The notes beneath the pieces were generated by a model. The model did no database searches, was not told the DNA's origin, and worked only from the letters and a program-made list of their open reading frames with translations. This document shows positions 6,955-16,354 of a DNA stretch of 59,900 bases, piece by piece. Each line of letters starts with the position of its first letter. Within the stretch, counting starts at the first letter, position 1. The stretch comes from Dehalococcoidia bacterium (GTDB taxonomy: Bacteria; Chloroflexota; Dehalococcoidia; Dehalococcoidales; UBA3254), in the NCBI GenBank assembly GCA_025361145.1, contig JANYAV010000011.1, positions 1 through 59,900 of the forward strand. The letters are read 5' to 3'. The position numbers and the translations under genes are program-made.

Positions 6955-8232
6955 ATGGAAAAACTTATTATTATAATGCTTAGCCTGATCGTTATTTCGA
7001 CTATGGTAGCTTGTACTCAACCGGCCGCTGCCGCCGAAGTAAAGTCAGACAAACCCCGGGAGACCGCACCGGCGGTATCGCCATCCGCGCAGTCCGCTTT
7101 AGTGAGCAACAACACTGATTTTGCCCTTAGCCTATATCAACTCTTAAAAACTAAAGATGGGAACCTTTTTTATTCACCTTACAGCATCTCCGAAGCCCTG
7201 GCCATGACCTACGGCGGCGCTCGCGGAGAAACTGAAAAGCAGATGGCGACAGCCCTGCGCTTCCAGCTTGCCCAGTCCCAACTACATCCGGCTTTTAACA
7301 GTCTGGATATTGCCTTAGCCAAACGCGGCAAGGGAGCCCATGGCACTGACGGGAAGGGATTTCGGCTCAACGTGGTTAATGCGATCTGGGGACAAAAAGA
7401 CTTTAAGTTCAGCAACAGCTATCTGGATCTGCTGGCACAGAACTACGGCGCAGGAATGCGCCTTGTGGATTATATAAATCAGAGTGAACCTGCCCGCCAG
7501 ACAATCAACCAGTGGGTTAGCGACCAGACAGAAGCCAAAATCAAGGACCTTTTACCTCAAGGATCAGTTACCGACATGACCAGGCTGGTGCTTACCAACG
7601 CCATTTATTTCAATGCGGCCTGGGCTTCACAGTTCAATAAAAGTATGACCCAGGAAGGTCAATTTACCCTGGTTGATGGCAATATAGTCACAGTCCCTCT
7701 GATGAGACAGCAGGATTCCTTCCGCTATACCGAGAGCACCGATTTTCAAGTAGTAGAACTCCCTTATGACGGCAATGAGCTTTCAATGATCATACTATTA
7801 CCTAAACTGGAGAATTTCAGCAATTTCGAAAAAGCCTTAACCAGCACCCAATTGAAAACCATTCTGGATAGTCTGAGCAATAATGAAGTCAATTTGAGCC
7901 TGCCAAAATTCAGCGTCAGCTCCGAATTTAGTCTGAATCAGACCCTTAGCGACCTTGGCATGCCGCTGGCTTTTTCTCCAACCGAAGCCGATTTTTCAGG
8001 TATAGATGGAGCCAGGGACCTGTATATCAGCGATGTAGTGCATAAAGCCTTCGTCACGGTCGACGAAGAGGGAACGGAAGCTGCTGCCGCCACTGGAGTA
8101 GTAATAGGAACGGATGATATGCCGCTGGAAGTCAAACAAATGACTGTAGATCACCCCTTCATCTACCTTATCCGGGACAATCCCACCGGCACAATTTTGT
8201 TTGCAGGCAGAGTAATGAACCCGACCAAATAA
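6955..8232 (+). CDS. Serpin, exported lipoprotein
   Basis: A serine-protease-inhibitor-family protein of 425 residues. The first 20 residues form a lipoprotein signal with lipobox MVAC, so Cys20 would anchor it to the outside of the membrane. The serpin body begins near residue 50 (NTDFALSLYQLL) and contains NAIYFNAAWASQF, ELPYDGNELSMIILLP and VVHKAFVTVDEEGTEAAAAT. The hinge EEGTEAAAAT (371-380) has small residues throughout, the mark of an inhibitory serpin able to insert its loop. Counting 17 residues from the hinge Glu puts P1 at Asp387, with P1' Asp388; this is an inference and could be off by one. DHPFIYLIRDNPTGTILFAGRV is the C-terminal signature. AAGGAG precedes the ATG by eight bases. 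It stands alone with its own promoter. Confidence 0.93.
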   Translation: MEKLIIIMLSLIVISTMVACTQPAAAAEVKSDKPRETAPAVSPSAQSALVSNNTDFALSLYQLLKTKDGNLFYSPYSISEALAMTYGGARGETEKQMATALRFQLAQSQLHPAFNSLDIALAKRGKGAHGTDGKGFRLNVVNAIWGQKDFKFSNSYLDLLAQNYGAGMRLVDYINQSEPARQTINQWVSDQTEAKIKDLLPQGSVTDMTRLVLTNAIYFNAAWASQFNKSMTQEGQFTLVDGNIVTVPLMRQQDSFRYTESTDFQVVELPYDGNELSMIILLPKLENFSNFEKALTSTQLKTILDSLSNNEVNLSLPKFSVSSEFSLNQTLSDLGMPLAFSPTEADFSGIDGARDLYISDVVHKAFVTVDEEGTEAAAATGVVIGTDDMPLEVKQMTVDHPFIYLIRDNPTGTILFAGRVMNPTK

Positions 8233-8238
8233 AGGGTT

Positions 8239-9417
8239 TTATTCCCTCTTAAGTTGCTGGGTTAAAAGTGGCACAATTTTAAACAGATCACCCACCAAAC
8301 CATAAGTCGCGATATCGAAAATAGGCGCTGAAGGATCGCTATTAATTGCGACTATAGTGTCGGCGGTTTGCATACCTGCGAGGTGCTGCACTGCACCGGA
8401 AATACCGCAGGCAATATATAATTTAGGAGCGACCGTCTTGCCGGTCTGCCCTACCTGATGTGAATAGGGTAGCCAGCCTTCATCCACAGGTGGTCTGGAG
8501 GAACCTAACGCAGCTCCCAGAGCTGCCGCCAGTTCTGCGATCAATTGGAAATTTTCCGTTTTCCCGACTCCCCGCCCTCCCGCCACAATCACATCCGCCT
8601 CATCCAGTTTAACTTTTTCAGAAACATCCTCAACAAATTTTAAGAGTTGGCTATGGGCCGTTATCCCCTCTTTATTGAAATCCAGCTTTATGATCTGACC
8701 CTGACGCCCTCCGTCGGGCGCATTCTTTTTAAAAGTGCGCGGACGCACTGTAGCCATCTGTGGACGGCTGGAAGGACAAATAATGGTAGCCATAATATTA
8801 CCGCCGAAAGTAGGCCTGGTCTGCAGCAACTGCCGCTTCTCAATATCAATTTCCAACCCGGTACAATCAGCGGTTAATCCGCAGCTGACTTTAGCTGCCA
8901 CCCGCGGAATGAAGGAACGTCCCAGGGCAGTGGCCCCGGCTAACACTATCTCCGGTTTATATTGCTGAATCAAGTTGCTCAACTGAGCTGTCAAGTAATC
9001 CTCAGGATTAGAGGATAAATCAGGACTATCCACCAGAAAAACCTTGTCCGCGCCGTGAGTAATTAATTGCTGTAAATCCTGAACCCCATGCCCGAAACAA
9101 ACCGCGCATACTTCGGTTTTAAGTCCGGCTGCTAACTCACGGGCTTTAGCCAGCAACTCCAGAGAAACGCTTTTAACCTTGCCATCTCTCTGCTCAGCGA
9201 AAACCCAAACGCCTTTATGCTCTGAGCTGACAGCGGTTTTCTGAGTTTCTTCCAATGTAATAGCCTCGCTGGGACAAGCTTCTTGACAGGCCCCGCAAAG
9301 CGTACAGCGGTCGTTGACCACTATCTTATCTTCTTTCAATTCCAGAGCGCCAAAGGGACAGGTATTGACGCAAATCGAGCATAAAGTACATTTTTCCGGG
9401 TTTATCTTAATAGCCAA
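8239..9417 (-). CDS. etfA: Electron transfer flavoprotein alpha subunit fused to a 2[4Fe-4S] ferredoxin domain
   Basis: A 392-residue protein. Residues 1-60 are a ferredoxin domain with two CxxCxxCxxxCP motifs ([12 protein letters not shown] and [12 protein letters not shown]). The rest is EtfA: an N-terminal adenine-nucleotide-like domain from about 70, and the FAD domain with [30 protein letters not shown] and the C-terminal [20 protein letters not shown]. Such ferredoxin-EtfA fusions are known in anaerobes, for example CarE of the Acetobacterium caffeyl-CoA reductase/Etf complex. The start is a TTG preceded by AAGGAAG. It is the third gene after acyl-CoA dehydrogenase and etfB, 21 bases after etfB. 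Confidence 0.93.
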   Translation of the reverse strand: MAIKINPEKCTLCSICVNTCPFGALELKEDKIVVNDRCTLCGACQEACPSEAITLEETQKTAVSSEHKGVWVFAEQRDGKVKSVSLELLAKARELAAGLKTEVCAVCFGHGVQDLQQLITHGADKVFLVDSPDLSSNPEDYLTAQLSNLIQQYKPEIVLAGATALGRSFIPRVAAKVSCGLTADCTGLEIDIEKRQLLQTRPTFGGNIMATIICPSSRPQMATVRPRTFKKNAPDGGRQGQIIKLDFNKEGITAHSQLLKFVEDVSEKVKLDEADVIVAGGRGVGKTENFQLIAELAAALGAALGSSRPPVDEGWLPYSHQVGQTGKTVAPKLYIACGISGAVQHLAGMQTADTIVAINSDPSAPIFDIATYGLVGDLFKIVPLLTQQLKRE

Positions 9418-9438
9418 TTTTCTTCCTTTCCAAATAAA

Positions 9439-10224
9439 CTAAGCCAGACCGCCTTCTCTAAGCTTGCCGAGCAGACAGGTCACTTGAATTTCAGGTTCTC
9501 CATGGATCATCTCGGCCTTCTTATCATGCTGAGGCGTAAAAATTTTAACCACTCGGGTAAAAGAGCCGTTAAGGCCGACCTTCTTAGGATCTAAACCCAT
9601 GTCCTGGAGCGTCCAAATGGGGATTTTGGCGCTTTTCGATTTCATTACGCCGCGTAGGGAGGGGAGGCGGGGAATATTAATCTCTTTGGTCACGGTGATT
9701 ACAGCGGGTAAGGTGGACTGAATAATTTCATAACCTTCGTCCATCATTCTCTTGACCCGCATTTGACCCGCGCTGATTTCTTCAATCTGACAGACATAGG
9801 CCGTAAAAGCCGCTCCCAGCATCTCCGCCATTTCTGGGCCTACCTGAGCGGTATCTCCATCCGTGGACTGGCGTCCGCAGATAATCAGATCGATTTGACC
9901 CATCTTTCTCACAGCTCCGGCCAGCGTATAAGCGGTCGCCCAGGTATCTGCTCCGGCGAATGCCCTATCACTCAGCAGTACGGCTTCATCCGCTCCAAGA
10001 GAAATAGTCTCTTTAAGCATATCCACAGCCTGAGCAGGCCCCATGCTGATAGCGGTAACTTTCCCACCAAATTTCTCTTTTAAGCGCACTCCCTCCTCCA
10101 GCGCATAGCTGTCAAAGGGATTGATGATATTCTTGATACCCTGCCTGATAAGAGTGTTGGTCTCAGGATTGATCTTGACCTCGGTAGTACCCGGAACCTG
10201 TTTTAAACAGACGACTATATTCAT
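9439..10224 (-). CDS. etfB: Electron transfer flavoprotein beta subunit, bifurcating-type signature
   Basis: A 261-residue EtfB that pairs with the downstream EtfA to carry FAD and, in bifurcating forms, a second FAD reached by NADH. MNIVVCLKQVPGTTEV opens the protein; ALEEGVRLKEKFGG and the nucleotide-binding segment CGRQSTDGDTAQVGPEMAE follow. The DGDTAQVGP form is typical of Etfs of anaerobes that bifurcate electrons, whereas classical Etfs have a different AMP-binding segment there; this is family knowledge applied by eye. The start codon shares one base with the stop of the upstream dehydrogenase (TAATG), so the two are translationally coupled. Confidence 0.93.
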   Translation of the reverse strand: MNIVVCLKQVPGTTEVKINPETNTLIRQGIKNIINPFDSYALEEGVRLKEKFGGKVTAISMGPAQAVDMLKETISLGADEAVLLSDRAFAGADTWATAYTLAGAVRKMGQIDLIICGRQSTDGDTAQVGPEMAEMLGAAFTAYVCQIEEISAGQMRVKRMMDEGYEIIQSTLPAVITVTKEINIPRLPSLRGVMKSKSAKIPIWTLQDMGLDPKKVGLNGSFTRVVKIFTPQHDKKAEMIHGEPEIQVTCLLGKLREGGLA

Positions 10225-11378
10225 TACGATTTGGCCTTTCTTTTACGCAGTTCAGCAGCGACAGCACTTCTCAAGACCTGATTGGAACCCTCATAAATCT
10301 GAGTAATCTTGGCGTCCCGCATCATCTTTTCCAGCGGATAATCTTTCATATAACCGGCCCCGCCGCATAATTGAACAGCGTCGGTGGTCACGCGCATAGC
10401 CACATCAGAAGCGAAAACCTTAGCTGCAGCCGAGCTTTCAGTAATGTCTTTAGCCCCGCTATCAGCATATCTGGCCGCCGCATAAATCAAGGCACGAGCA
10501 GCTTCTACCTGAATTGACATGTCCGCCAGCATGCTTTGCACAACCGGTTGGTTGATAATGGCCTGGCCGAACTGGATACGCTGGGAAGTATATTCATAGG
10601 CTGCCTCCAGAGCGCCCTGGGCGATACCCAGAGCTTGAGCCCCTACACCCGGACGAGATTTATCGAGCAATTTCATAGCCATAATGAAGCCCATACCCGG
10701 CCTGCCGATAATATTACCTTCTGGAATTAAACAATTCTGGAAAACTAATTCACAGGTAGCCGAGGCACGGATGCCCATCTTTTTTTCTTTCTTGCCAAAG
10801 GTGAATCCAGGAGTGCCTTTTTCAACCATAAAAGCGCTGGCGCCGCGAGGGCCTTTAGATTTATCAGTTAAGGCTATAATTGTGTAGAGTTCAGCTTCAC
10901 CACCGTTAGTAATAAATTGCTTGGTACCGTTTAGTAGATACCCGCCTTCAACTTTTTCTGCTGTGGTCCGAATGCCTGAAGCATCGCTGCCCGCAGTGGA
11001 CTCGGTTAAAGCAAAAGCACACAGCTTTTTCCCTGCCGCGATATCCGGTAAAAACTTGCGTTTGAGTTCTTCAGAGCCAAAGTCCATTAAGGTATAACTA
11101 CCCAGAGCGGTGGCGGCATAACTGATGGCTACGCCGCTGCAAACGCGGCTAAGTTCTTCCACCACTAAAGAAAGCTCTAAACAGCCCCCACCCAATCCCT
11201 CGTATTCCGCCGGGACAAAAACGCGAAAAAGGTCGGAATCCGCCATATCTTTAATAATCGGCCAGGGAAATTCTTCAGCCTCATCCAGATGGGCTCGCAC
11301 CGGCAAAATGCGTTCTTCAGCCAGCTTCCTGGCTAGCTCTTTAATAGTCTTCTGTTCATCCGTTAAAAAGTACTGCAA
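10224..11378 (-). CDS. Acyl-CoA dehydrogenase
   Basis: A 384-residue flavoprotein that oxidises acyl-CoA to enoyl-CoA, or works in reverse as an enoyl-CoA reductase when paired with a bifurcating Etf. CAFALTESTAGSDASG (FAD and substrate binding), the QLCGGAGYMKDYPLEK segment and IYEGSNQVLR near 363 with the catalytic Glu are all present. The TTG start has AAGGAG upstream. A TATAAT lies on the minus strand at 11420-11415, placing the transcript start about 30 bases ahead. The order dehydrogenase-etfB-etfA(ferredoxin) is that of carCDE. The chain length of the substrate cannot be read from sequence. Confidence 0.92.
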   Translation of the reverse strand: MQYFLTDEQKTIKELARKLAEERILPVRAHLDEAEEFPWPIIKDMADSDLFRVFVPAEYEGLGGGCLELSLVVEELSRVCSGVAISYAATALGSYTLMDFGSEELKRKFLPDIAAGKKLCAFALTESTAGSDASGIRTTAEKVEGGYLLNGTKQFITNGGEAELYTIIALTDKSKGPRGASAFMVEKGTPGFTFGKKEKKMGIRASATCELVFQNCLIPEGNIIGRPGMGFIMAMKLLDKSRPGVGAQALGIAQGALEAAYEYTSQRIQFGQAIINQPVVQSMLADMSIQVEAARALIYAAARYADSGAKDITESSAAAKVFASDVAMRVTTDAVQLCGGAGYMKDYPLEKMMRDAKITQIYEGSNQVLRSAVAAELRKRKAKS

Positions 11379-11486
11379 GGTACTCTCCTTTTTTAATGCA
11401 ATCGAAACCAGTCTATTATAAAAAACTATCTTCCGTCAAACTCAGACAGAGGAAAACCATGGAGACAAAGTTCAATTCCCTGCTAG

Positions 11487-11516
11487 TTGTCCAGGTCTTG
11501 GGGAAGAAGTTATAAT
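11487..11516 (+). promoter_or_regulatory. Promoter of the methyltransferase gene
   Basis: TTGTCC (11487-11492), 18-bp spacer, TATAAT (11511-11516). Transcription would start near 11523, about 40 bases before the ATG at 11565. It lies between the divergent acyl-CoA dehydrogenase and methyltransferase genes. Confidence 0.5.
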
Positions 11517-11564
11517 GGATGAAGTTAAACCTAATGCCTTTTGCTTCTCGACAAGGATGAGAAT

Positions 11565-12230
11565 ATGGTTTCAAACCAATCCCAATGGAATTCGGTCTAC
11601 AACCGCGACAAAAAGGTCTGGGGAGACAACCCCAGCCAACTGGCTGTGGTTGCCTACAACTATTTAAGAGAAAGCCAGGCCTTCAGGAACCGCAAAGACA
11701 TCTTCATCCTGGACCTCGGCTGTGGCTACGGACGGAACGCGATCTTTCTAGCCCAAAATCTGCCCTGCCACATTTTAGGGCTGGACAATTCTCAGCCAGC
11801 CATAGATATGGCCATGCAGTCTCTAAAGGGCTCTTTGGCAAAAAAGATTGAGTTTCTTTGCTATGATTTTACCAACGTCAGCGATAAATATGACGTGATC
11901 TTTGTCTCTAACCTGTATCAAGTTTTAAAACCGCAAGAAAGAACCCAACTCAGGGAAACCATCAAACGCTGCCTCAAACCCGATGGTATATTATTTTTAA
12001 GCACTTTTTCAGTACGTGACCCTGAACATTACGGCAAGGGTACACCGGTAGATGGCGAGCCCAATTCATTTTTCGACATCCGTTATATGCACCTTTGCAC
12101 TCGTCAGGAATTGGAACAAGACTTCGATTTTTTGACTATAAACGCCCTCTACGAACACATATTTCATGACTTGCGTCCTAACCACGATCATGATCACATT
12201 TCATGGATACTTATGGGACACCTGAAATAG
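11565..12230 (+). CDS. Class I SAM-dependent methyltransferase
   Basis: A 221-residue cytoplasmic methyltransferase. FILDLGCGYGRNAIFLAQ is motif I for SAM, LGLDNSQPAIDMA holds the acidic residue after strand 2, and YDVIFVSNLYQVL is the region after motif IV. The pattern is close to TehB-like and generic Methyltransf_11 enzymes. The C-terminus is rich in His and Asp (DLRPNHDHDHISW), which could bind a metal; TehB-like proteins that act on metalloid oxyanions are one possibility, but the substrate is unknown. The frame is open from 11541; ATG 11565 is chosen because AAGGA lies seven bases before it. Confidence 0.8.
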   Translation: MVSNQSQWNSVYNRDKKVWGDNPSQLAVVAYNYLRESQAFRNRKDIFILDLGCGYGRNAIFLAQNLPCHILGLDNSQPAIDMAMQSLKGSLAKKIEFLCYDFTNVSDKYDVIFVSNLYQVLKPQERTQLRETIKRCLKPDGILFLSTFSVRDPEHYGKGTPVDGEPNSFFDIRYMHLCTRQELEQDFDFLTINALYEHIFHDLRPNHDHDHISWILMGHLK

Positions 12231-12312
12231 CTAATTCCCAAGATCATAACCAAATAAATCATAATCAAGAATTGAATGTCTAACCCCAAATATAATAATT
12301 GGAGGCGTTTTC

Positions 12313-12891
12313 GTGTCTAAATCCATCAAAGGCACTCAAACTGAAAAAAATCTACTGGCGTCATTTGCCGGCGAATCCCAGGCCCGCAACCGTTACACCT
12401 ATTTTGCCAGCGCTGCCCGCAAAGAGGGCTTTGAGCAAATCGCCAATATCTTCACTGAGACTGCGGATAACGAGAAGGAACACGCCAAAATCTTCTTTAA
12501 ATATCTAGAAGGTGGAGAACTGGAAATCACGGCCTCTTATCCCGCTGGCATGATCCTGGACACCCAGGCTAATTTGCAAGCCGCTGCCGCTGGTGAAAAT
12601 GTTGAATGGAGTAAATTATATAGCGATGCGGCACGCACCGCCCAACAAGAAGGATTCCCGGAGATAGCCTCCTCCTTCACTCAGATCGCCAGAGTCGAGA
12701 AATTCCATGAGGCCAGATACCGCCAGCTGCTCAGTAACATCGTCAAAGGTGAGACCTTTAAGAAAACTGCACCTGTAAAATGGCATTGCGCTAACTGCGG
12801 CTTTGTTTTTGAGGGCACCGAAGCCCCATTGATATGTCCCGCCTGCAAACATCCACAGGCCTTTTATGAATTACTGGCTGAAAATTATTAG
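12313..12891 (+). CDS. Rubrerythrin
   Basis: A non-haem iron peroxidase that reduces hydrogen peroxide in anaerobes. Of 192 residues, the first 140 form a ferritin-like four-helix domain with the diiron ligands in [27 protein letters not shown] and [12 protein letters not shown]-terminal rubredoxin domain follows, with CANCGF and CPACKHP binding one Fe. The start is GTG with GGAGGCG upstream, and a TATAAT stands at 12291-12296. It is monocistronic. It implies that the cell meets oxygen or peroxide occasionally. Confidence 0.95.
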   Translation: MSKSIKGTQTEKNLLASFAGESQARNRYTYFASAARKEGFEQIANIFTETADNEKEHAKIFFKYLEGGELEITASYPAGMILDTQANLQAAAAGENVEWSKLYSDAARTAQQEGFPEIASSFTQIARVEKFHEARYRQLLSNIVKGETFKKTAPVKWHCANCGFVFEGTEAPLICPACKHPQAFYELLAENY

Positions 12892-12993
12892 CTCGCCTTG
12901 TGGATACCGGCTTAATAGTATCTTAATAATTGATTGTTAACATAAGAGCAGAATAAAGGTGACCTTGAATTCAGGTATCAAGACTAATTTATA

Positions 12994-13022
12994 TTGAATA
13001 ACGTTTCGCTTTACGTTATAAT
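12994..13022 (+). promoter_or_regulatory. Promoter of the Ig-repeat protein gene
   Basis: TTGAAT (12994-12999), 17-bp spacer, TATAAT (13017-13022), about 60 bases ahead of the start at 13091. A second TATAAT at 13045-13050 may give an additional start. Confidence 0.55.
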
Positions 13023-13090
13023 CGTGACAATTAAACCGCTGGTATATAATATGGTTAAGAATCTAGTTTAAGACATGGAGGCCTGCGTAA

Positions 13091-16000
13091 ATGCGAAGAC
13101 TCTTTAGATACTTTTCTGCTGCATTGATCCTGGTGTTAATCTTCTCACTTATTTTGCCAATTTCAGCTCTGGCTGCTGGAACAATTATTTTTAGTAGTAG
13201 CGTTACCAGCGGACCTGTAGGAACTCCAGTGATAATTCAAGGATCAGGCTTTACCCCAGGCGAGGTTGTTTCAATCACTAATGACGGCAACCCCTGGACA
13301 TCTGCGACTGCCACAGGAGGTACCTTCAGTAAATCTATCAATATTCCAACCTGGCCTTACGGTGATCATGCAATTCTCGCTTCAGCAATCAGCGGAGCTT
13401 CCAATACTCTTACTTTCAGTGTAACCCCCAGTATCACCCTCAGTGCTTATACAGGAACAACCGGAACTACGATTAGTATCTATGGTTCTGGCTTCACAGC
13501 TAGCGACTCAGCTATCGAAGTGACGTTCGATAGTATAAGTGTGAAATCCGGTATTCAATCGAACACCAACGGGTATTTTAGTTCATCTTTCATTGTACCT
13601 TCCACTTCCTCAGGTTCTCATACTGTGACTGCCTCAGACTCGGCTGGCGTTCAATCCACACATTCGTTTACCAGTACTTCTAATGCGATCATAACTCTAA
13701 ATAAAACTACTGGCACAGTGGGGAGTTCACTCACAGTCTCAGGGACAGGTTTTGCGCCTAGTGAAAGCAATGTTGTCGTCACTTATGACAGCAATCTGAT
13801 AGGAACTTCTACTACAGCCACTTCTACAGGAAGCTGGAGTATTACTTTTAATATTCCCGCTTCTACTGGAGGCTCACATACAATTGATGCTTCTGGAGAT
13901 TCAACCCCATCCTCGGCTGTAACCAATAAGACGATCACGGTAACCCCCAACCTGACAATAGCAAAAACCAGCGGTCCCCCTGGAACTCAAGTACTAATAA
14001 CAGCCTCTGGTTTTGCTGATAGTGAACAGGGAATTACAGTTACCTGGGATAGTTCTCCGATTGGAAATCAGGTTAATGCTGGGAAAATCGGCGCCTGGAC
14101 TTCAACTATAACCATCCCCGCTTCTTCATCTGGACCTCATAACATCAATGCCTCTGGGCCAACTACTACAGCAGCAACAAATCAGGTTTTTACTGTAGGA
14201 GCAGGAATTTCGCTTAATAAGACCAGCGGTACAGTAGGGACCTCTATCAGCGTCTCCGGAGCTGGGTTCGGGGCCAATGACAAAAATATTTCAATAACTT
14301 TTGAAGGTGTCTCAGACCCGGTTGCCACAGTGCCTAAAACTACCGAAGGGGCTTGGACAGCCAACTTTACTGTGCCAACCTCCACCAGTGGAGATCATAC
14401 TATTACCGCGACCGTGGGTAGCACTAAGGTCACAGCAATTTTTACTACTCTGCCTAGTGTCAAACTGGACACCGCTATTGGCAGCGCCGGAAGTATCATT
14501 ACTGCCAGCGGCTCTGGTTTCAGCCCTGGCCAGAAGAATATCTCTATAAAATTTGACGACACAGAAGTTATCGGTGATATTACGGCTAGTTCTACTGGAG
14601 CATGGATCACCTCTTTCCCGATCCCAAATGCCGCTTCTGGTAATCACGTTATCAGTATTGCCGGCGCGGAAGGGCTTAATTTAAGTATAGATAACCTTAC
14701 TTTTAAGATTAAAGCAGCGGTTTCTTTATCTCCTGAGACCGGCACTGTAGGAACTGCGGTGGTAGTTAAAGGCGCCGGGTTCATTGCCGGCAGCAATATC
14801 AATATCACCTACGATGATATCAACCTTGCGAAAACCACCGCGTTATCAGATGGTAGTTTCAGTAAATCTGTCGTCATCCCCGCATCAAAGGCGGGTGACC
14901 ATGAGATTAAGGCCAGTGATTCAGCCAATACCGCTGTCATGAATTTCAGCATTGACGGGACTGCTCCTGCTGTGCCCAAACCCACCAACCCTGAGGACGG
15001 GGAAACAGTCGGATTTATGAGCAGCATCACTCCCTCTTTCTTCTGGACCAAAGTGACCGCCAGCAGTCCGGTAACCTATACCTTCCAGTTGGACAGCGAT
15101 CCGGAGTTTTCCAACCCTCTGGAAAAAACCGGGTTGAATGGTACGAAATATTCCTTGAGCAAAGCTGAGGCATTACCCAGAGGCGATTATTACTGGAGAG
15201 TCAACGCCATTGATGCCGCCGGCAATGAAAGTCCCTGGTCTCAACCCCAATACCTCAAGTCAGGTATGATCTCCCCATTTCTGTTTATTTTAATCCTGAT
15301 CCTGGTTATTGCAGGTCTGGGCTATGGCGTATTCTTCCTGATGACTAAATTGCTCCCAAGACGTCGGGCAGCACAAGCAGCTGCCGCTTCGCCTGAAATC
15401 GTTATTCCTGAAATAATCAACGCTGAGTTCAAACAGATTGATGGCGGTAAATCGGCCATGCCCTGGAGATTAGCCTTGCCGCAAGCGCCCCAACAACCTA
15501 AAGGTTCAAAATCTCTGTCTTCCGAAGACCAGGCCAGATTGAAGGTCATCATCGACTTCGCCAAATCCTTGCCTCTGCCTCAACCCGATTCAAATACTGG
15601 CTGGCTGGTTGAACTGGCTGAGAATGTTACCGGTAGCTCGGCTTCACCTGCCCTTTACAGCCAGATATTGAAGGGGGAAATCCAGATCCGTTACGAACCA
15701 GCCTGGATGCGCCATCCCACCTTCCTGGACTTGCAAGCCCTGCTTGAAGGACAGCCTATTATGCAGGACCTGACTACGTTTGTAGACAGTGTTAACAACC
15801 TGACTTCCAGCACAAACCTGGTATTACAAGACATTTATCATGATACTACCGTTGAAGTCACCTGGGACCTGCTCTCTAATGGGGGGTGGGCTTATATCTC
15901 GGGGGTATACACTGATGGAGTGGGTTGGTTCCAGGGTAAAAACCTGCGAGAACCTTCCGACCGTGATTACAGCGTCAAAACCGAAAGTCCTTCCGGTGAG

Positions 16001-16234
16001 CAACCGGCTGTCACGGGGCTTTACGGTGAACCGAATACAGTTTTTGCTGGATTACTGGTCAAAACCCCAGGTGAGGCAGATGTCCAACAATTACGTGCAT
16101 TGCATTTAAAACTACGCCGCACCTACCGCAATAGTGACAAGTTAAAAGACCTTGTTAGCCTGATCACCCAACTGGAAGTCCAGCGCAACCGTCTACTGAA
16201 CGCTTTCAGCCAATTTAACAGACTCAGCACCTAG
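13091..16234 (+). CDS. Large membrane protein with seven Ig-like (IPT/TIG-type) repeats and a cytoplasmic tail
   Basis: A 1047-residue protein. Residues 1-29 are a signal peptide ending ISALAA. Seven repeats of about 85-90 residues follow (roughly 30-620), each opening with a line such as GTVGTSISVSGAGF and ending near SGDHTITA; they look like IPT/TIG or Big-type Ig folds. An Fn3-like domain (about 620-724, ending PRGDYYWRVNAIDAAGNESP) comes next. One transmembrane helix lies at about 728-752, followed by PRRR. The last 290 residues would be cytoplasmic and match no domain I recognise. GGAGG precedes the ATG. The form suggests a surface stalk joined to an internal domain, either a receptor or an anchoring protein. 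A terminator follows. Confidence 0.75.
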   Translation: MRRLFRYFSAALILVLIFSLILPISALAAGTIIFSSSVTSGPVGTPVIIQGSGFTPGEVVSITNDGNPWTSATATGGTFSKSINIPTWPYGDHAILASAISGASNTLTFSVTPSITLSAYTGTTGTTISIYGSGFTASDSAIEVTFDSISVKSGIQSNTNGYFSSSFIVPSTSSGSHTVTASDSAGVQSTHSFTSTSNAIITLNKTTGTVGSSLTVSGTGFAPSESNVVVTYDSNLIGTSTTATSTGSWSITFNIPASTGGSHTIDASGDSTPSSAVTNKTITVTPNLTIAKTSGPPGTQVLITASGFADSEQGITVTWDSSPIGNQVNAGKIGAWTSTITIPASSSGPHNINASGPTTTAATNQVFTVGAGISLNKTSGTVGTSISVSGAGFGANDKNISITFEGVSDPVATVPKTTEGAWTANFTVPTSTSGDHTITATVGSTKVTAIFTTLPSVKLDTAIGSAGSIITASGSGFSPGQKNISIKFDDTEVIGDITASSTGAWITSFPIPNAASGNHVISIAGAEGLNLSIDNLTFKIKAAVSLSPETGTVGTAVVVKGAGFIAGSNINITYDDINLAKTTALSDGSFSKSVVIPASKAGDHEIKASDSANTAVMNFSIDGTAPAVPKPTNPEDGETVGFMSSITPSFFWTKVTASSPVTYTFQLDSDPEFSNPLEKTGLNGTKYSLSKAEALPRGDYYWRVNAIDAAGNESPWSQPQYLKSGMISPFLFILILILVIAGLGYGVFFLMTKLLPRRRAAQAAAASPEIVIPEIINAEFKQIDGGKSAMPWRLALPQAPQQPKGSKSLSSEDQARLKVIIDFAKSLPLPQPDSNTGWLVELAENVTGSSASPALYSQILKGEIQIRYEPAWMRHPTFLDLQALLEGQPIMQDLTTFVDSVNNLTSSTNLVLQDIYHDTTVEVTWDLLSNGGWAYISGVYTDGVGWFQGKNLREPSDRDYSVKTESPSGEQPAVTGLYGEPNTVFAGLLVKTPGEADVQQLRALHLKLRRTYRNSDKLKDLVSLITQLEVQRNRLLNAFSQFNRLST

Positions 16235-16252
16235 TCCTAATCAGACTCGAGA

Positions 16253-16292
16253 GAAAAAAGAGGGGTAAAGCTAAACCTTGCTCCTCTTTTTC
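16253..16292 (+). terminator. Rho-independent terminator after the Ig-repeat gene
   Basis: AAAAAGAGG (16255-16263) pairs with CCTCTTTTT (16283-16291) around a 19-base loop. The A/T-rich arms would allow it to work in both directions, though only the plus strand has a gene upstream. Confidence 0.6.
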
Positions 16293-16354
16293 TGTTTGCT
16301 AAAGGGCTATTAAAATTTTATGATTACTATTAGATATTTATTAAAGGAAAAGAG

